Source: Clostridia bacterium
Lineage (GTDB): Bacteria; Bacillota; Clostridia; Oscillospirales; CAG-272
Assembly: GCA_017452215.1 (NCBI GenBank)
Contig: JAFTMU010000291.1
Span: 1-6,738, forward strand
Length of the DNA stretch: 6,738 bases
Direction of reading: 5' to 3'
Below, one piece after another: positions 4,782 to 6,738 of this stretch; the stretch's first letter is position 1; the number at the start of each line of letters is the position of its first letter. The position numbers were made by a program, and so were the translations under genes. A model generated the notes under the pieces. The model was not told the origin of the DNA. It ran no database searches and saw only the letters and a program-made list of their open reading frames with translations.

Positions 4782-6143
4782 TTATCTTTCATTCAAAGGG
4801 ACATAGGCTTTTGCTTGCTTGACATTGATATACGCCGGGCGTATGATCTTGCCCGAGTTTTGGATCTCCTCCATACGGTGGGCGCTCCAACCCGCAATTC
4901 TTGCAACGGCAAAAATAGGGGTGTAAAGCTCGTGCGGAAGCCCGAGCATCCGATAAACCATACCCGAATAAAAATCTACATTAGGACTCACGCCCTTGTA
5001 CATCTTGCGCTTGGCGGCAATCAGCTCGGGAGCGATGGACGCTACCGTTTCGTACAGGCAAAATTCCTCCTCCATTCCCTTTTCCACCGATAGCTTTTTG
5101 GCGTATTGGCGCAAAATATCGGAACGGGGATCGGAAACCGAGTACACAGCGTGTCCCATGCCGTAAATGAGACCTGCTCGGTCAAAGGCTTCCTTATTGA
5201 GTAGCTTGACAAGATACTCCTTGACTGCCTCGGGATCGGTGGTATCCTTAACGTTGACTTTGAGATCGTCAAACATTTGCACCACCTTGACGTTGGCGCC
5301 TCCATGTCGGGGACCTTTGAGAGAGCCCAGTGCCGCCGAGATAGCGGAATAAGTATCGGTGCCCGAGGAGGTGACTACGTGGGTGGTAAAGGTGGAGTTG
5401 TTTCCGCCGCCATGCTCAGCATGAAGCACCAAAGCAAGATCCAACAGCTCTGCCTCCAAGGGTGAAAATTCCCCGTTTTCCCGCAAAATGTAAAGGAGAT
5501 TTTGCGCCGTATTATACTCGGGCTTTGGAAAATGAATGAACAGGCTGTTACCGTTATGATAGTGCTGATAGGATTGATATCCGTAGACGGCAAGCATGGG
5601 AAACTGTGCGATGAGCTGCAAGCATTGGCGCAGCACGTTGGGAGTAGAAATATCGTCTGGGTTTTCGTCGTAAGCATACAGCGCCAGAACACTGCGGGAA
5701 AGAATATTCATCATGTCCCGTCCCGGCGCCTTAAGGATCATATCCCGTACGAAGGACGGTGGGAGGCTGCGGTAGGTGGACAGTTGCTTCGAAAAGCTCT
5801 CCAGCTCCTCTTTGTCGGGAAGCTTGGAGAAAAGCAACAGGTAGACTGCTTCTTCAAAGCCCGGGCGATGCTCCGACACAAAGCCATGGACAAGGTCACG
5901 GACGTTGACGCCTCGGTAATAGAGCTCCCCCTTGCAGGGAACCACGTTGCCGTTTTCGTCCTTTTCCTTAGCTTTGATGTGAGAGACCTCGGTCAGTCCT
6001 GCCACCACGCCGGTGCCGTCAAGATCACGCAAGCCTCTTTTGACGTCGTGCTCGGCGTACATTTGCGGAACGATGCCGTTATTGGAATCGGACAGGTGCG
6101 CCAATTTTTGAATATATGGAGTGATTTCGGAATAATTGATCAA
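4782..6143 (-). CDS. gltA: Citrate synthase (citrate/2-methylcitrate synthase family, Si-type)
   Basis: The protein has 453 residues, typical of the clostridial branch. It condenses oxaloacetate with acetyl-CoA to citrate in the cytosol; some relatives prefer propionyl-CoA. Catalytic landmarks: 'VLHAEHGGGNNSTFTTHVV' (239-257, His244), 'GPRHGGANVKVV' (277-288), 'GMGHAVYSVSDPR' (328-340, His331) and 'NVDFYSGMVY' (388-397, Asp390). His244, His331 and Asp390 correspond to the catalytic triad known from the family; the C-terminal 'YTPIFAVARIAGWSAHRMEE' is also conserved. The Re-citrate synthase of some clostridia is an unrelated family. The start is a TTG (6141-6143) 8 bases after AAAAGGAG (6152-6159); no in-frame ATG or GTG lies nearby upstream and the next Met is residue 28. 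It is a single-gene unit with its own promoter and a shared terminator. No aconitase or isocitrate dehydrogenase gene is in view; a role in glutamate synthesis is the usual one in anaerobes. Confidence 0.95.
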   Translation of the reverse strand: MINYSEITPYIQKLAHLSDSNNGIVPQMYAEHDVKRGLRDLDGTGVVAGLTEVSHIKAKEKDENGNVVPCKGELYYRGVNVRDLVHGFVSEHRPGFEEAVYLLLFSKLPDKEELESFSKQLSTYRSLPPSFVRDMILKAPGRDMMNILSRSVLALYAYDENPDDISTPNVLRQCLQLIAQFPMLAVYGYQSYQHYHNGNSLFIHFPKPEYNTAQNLLYILRENGEFSPLEAELLDLALVLHAEHGGGNNSTFTTHVVTSSGTDTYSAISAALGSLKGPRHGGANVKVVQMFDDLKVNVKDTTDPEAVKEYLVKLLNKEAFDRAGLIYGMGHAVYSVSDPRSDILRQYAKKLSVEKGMEEEFCLYETVASIAPELIAAKRKMYKGVSPNVDFYSGMVYRMLGLPHELYTPIFAVARIAGWSAHRMEEIQNSGKIIRPAYINVKQAKAYVPLNER

Positions 6144-6179
6144 CGGAAGTTCTCCTTTTGCTTGGTTTCGTTTGATAGT

Positions 6180-6208
6180 ATTATACCATTTGGGATTCCC
6201 TTTTTCAA
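6180..6208 (-). promoter_or_regulatory. Sigma-A promoter of citrate synthase
   Basis: On the minus strand TTGAAA (6203-6208, five of six) is 17 bases from TATAAT (6180-6185), preceded by TGG as an extended -10. The start is expected near 6173. The spacer holds a small palindrome GGGATTCCC (6192-6200), and an inverted repeat CCAAA-N11-TTTGG (6216-6236) lies just upstream of the -35; either could be a regulator site. Confidence 0.82.
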
Positions 6209-6258
6209 GTATTTTCCAAAAAATAATACAATTTGGTAAAAAGTGAAATAATAAAACC

Positions 6259-6302
6259 AGGGGCGACCAAATGCAAAAACTGCATTTGAGACACCCCTTT
6301 TT
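6259..6302 (+). terminator. Orphan intrinsic terminator-like hairpin
   Basis: The outer stem AGGGG (6259-6263) pairs with CCCCT (6294-6298), the inner perfect 8-bp stem CAAATGCA (6268-6275) with 6281-6288, and an asymmetric internal loop (4 and 5 bases) lies between. Five T (6298-6302) follow directly, so it reads as a plus-strand terminator. No plus-strand gene ends upstream of it; the preceding gene is citrate synthase on the other strand. On the minus strand the following TTTTATTATTT might also act. Confidence 0.65.
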
Positions 6303-6354
6303 GCGTCTTACATTCGATTTTTGTTTGAGGGATTAAAGGGAAACAATCTCGCCG

Positions 6355-6472
6355 CTCTATGGACGAGATCGCAGAGCGCTGCGGCTTTCATTTCTCCTCC
6401 TATTTTCGGGAGACCTTTCGACAGATCACAGGGCTGACTCCATCGGAATATCGGATGTTGGTGGGGAAATAA
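6355..6472 (+). pseudogene. Remnant of an AraC-family gene: last 37 codons only
   Basis: Positions 6359-6472 match the last 114 bases of the intact araC gene (4020-4133) without gaps at 104 of 114 bases, including a 38-base identical run (4077-4114). The frame is open from 6329 to the TAA at 6470-6472 and encodes exactly the second helix-turn-helix and C-terminal tail (MDEIAERCGF... to RMLVGK). Homology stops at about 6355; upstream there is an in-frame TGA (6326-6328), no ribosome site before the ATG at 6359 and no sensor domain. It is therefore a truncated paralogue, not a working gene. Five of the ten differences are silent, so the two copies probably diverged as functional genes for a while before truncation. 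Confidence 0.85.
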
Positions 6473-6473
6473 A

Positions 6474-6512
6474 AGAAAAGGACGGTTGAATATCTTTCAA
6501 TCGTCTTTTTCT
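6474..6512 (+). terminator. Terminator hairpin copied from the ribbon-helix-helix locus
   Basis: A 17-bp stem (6474-6490 with 6496-6512) and 5-base loop are followed by C/T-rich sequence; the right arm carries TTTTT. Compared with the copy at 4741, both stem changes are A to G opposite T, so they become G-U pairs in plus-strand RNA but mismatches in minus-strand RNA; the third change is in the loop. It now insulates lepA from upstream plus-strand transcription. Confidence 0.75.
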
Positions 6513-6573
6513 CTCGCCTGCGCAGTTGCACTTTTTGCCACAAGGCTTGCGCTAACCTTTCCCACAAAAATTC

Positions 6574-6602
6574 TTGACAAACATATTGCTGTGTGATATA
6601 AT
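6574..6602 (+). promoter_or_regulatory. Consensus sigma-A promoter of lepA
   Basis: TTGACA (6574-6579), exactly 17 bases, TATAAT (6597-6602), with TGA directly before the -10 (extended -10). The start is expected near 6609, giving a leader of about 43 bases. This is a full match at both hexamers, so strong constitutive transcription is likely. Confidence 0.88.
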
Positions 6603-6612
6603 AAGATATTGA

Positions 6613-6738
<126 letters not shown>

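Larger units (their letters stand above)
6355..6513. repeat. Collapsed second copy of the araC / ribbon-helix-helix locus
   Basis: Two adjacent segments match two separated segments of the window in the same order and orientation. 6355-6472 matches the araC 3' end (4016-4133), and 6474-6513 matches the ribbon-helix-helix 3' end plus terminator (4741-4780) at 37 of 40 bases. The 606-bp difference in offset equals the stretch holding the araC terminator, the zinc-ribbon gene and most of the ribbon-helix-helix gene. Both sources have AAAT at the joint (4128-4131 and 4735-4738), compatible with a short-homology deletion. The codon frame at the end is kept (E-K-D-G-stop at 6475-6489 against E-K-D-D-stop). 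Confidence 0.7.

Noticed and set aside
5502..6239. 245-codon open frame on the plus strand opposite citrate synthase
   Set aside because: It is antisense to a strongly supported enzyme and runs through its promoter.
6355..6513. Mobile element or MITE as source of the repeated segments
   Set aside because: No terminal inverted repeats or target-site duplication are visible, and the pieces are plain gene ends and a terminator.

Overview
The window looks like chromosomal DNA of an anaerobic member of the Bacillota, most likely an uncultured gut-type clostridium. This is inference from three things: strong AGGAGG-type ribosome sites, sigma-A promoters that nearly all carry an extended -10 (TGn), and protein families typical of Clostridia (the ~450-residue citrate synthase, PIG3-type oxidoreductase, split zinc-ribbon membrane protein, short YlcI/YnfO-like ribbon-helix-helix protein). 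There are no RNA genes, CRISPR arrays or insertion sequences.

Left part (1-3205), all on the minus strand. A sugar-binding-type lipoprotein of an ABC importer runs off the left edge; it has its own promoter (1063-1091). To its right, and cut off from it by a terminator at 1161-1186, is a two-gene operon: a PIG3-type quinone oxidoreductase (2222-3205) followed after 14-15 bases by an extended-SDR epimerase/dehydratase (1196-2206).

Middle (3206-4780). A cupin/AraC regulator (3330-4133, plus) is transcribed away from the oxidoreductase operon. The two promoters are interleaved in the same ~40 bp, so the regulator probably controls the operon or is at least coupled to it. Next comes a compact divergent pair: a 77-residue zinc-ribbon membrane protein (minus) and a 59-residue ribbon-helix-helix DNA-binding protein (plus). 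Between them lies a perfectly abutting tandem 11-bp direct repeat (4507-4528) that covers the -35 of the zinc-ribbon gene: a candidate operator for the ribbon-helix-helix protein. A 17-bp perfect hairpin (4741-4779), partly inside the end of the ribbon-helix-helix gene, serves as shared terminator for that gene and the convergent citrate synthase.

Right part (4782-6738). Citrate synthase (minus, TTG start) has a near-consensus promoter. The 500-bp gap before lepA holds an orphan terminator (6259-6302), then a decayed copy of two pieces of the araC/ribbon-helix-helix locus: the last 37 codons of araC (91% identical) joined directly to the last codons and terminator hairpin of the ribbon-helix-helix gene (37 of 40 bases). 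In the intact locus these pieces lie about 606 bp apart in the same order and orientation, so the gap appears to contain a duplicated locus with an internal deletion. A consensus promoter (TTGACA-17-TATAAT) then drives lepA (elongation factor 4), which runs off the right edge.

The two most noteworthy signals are the zinc-ribbon/ribbon-helix-helix module with its tandem operator, and the collapsed second copy of that locus in front of lepA.
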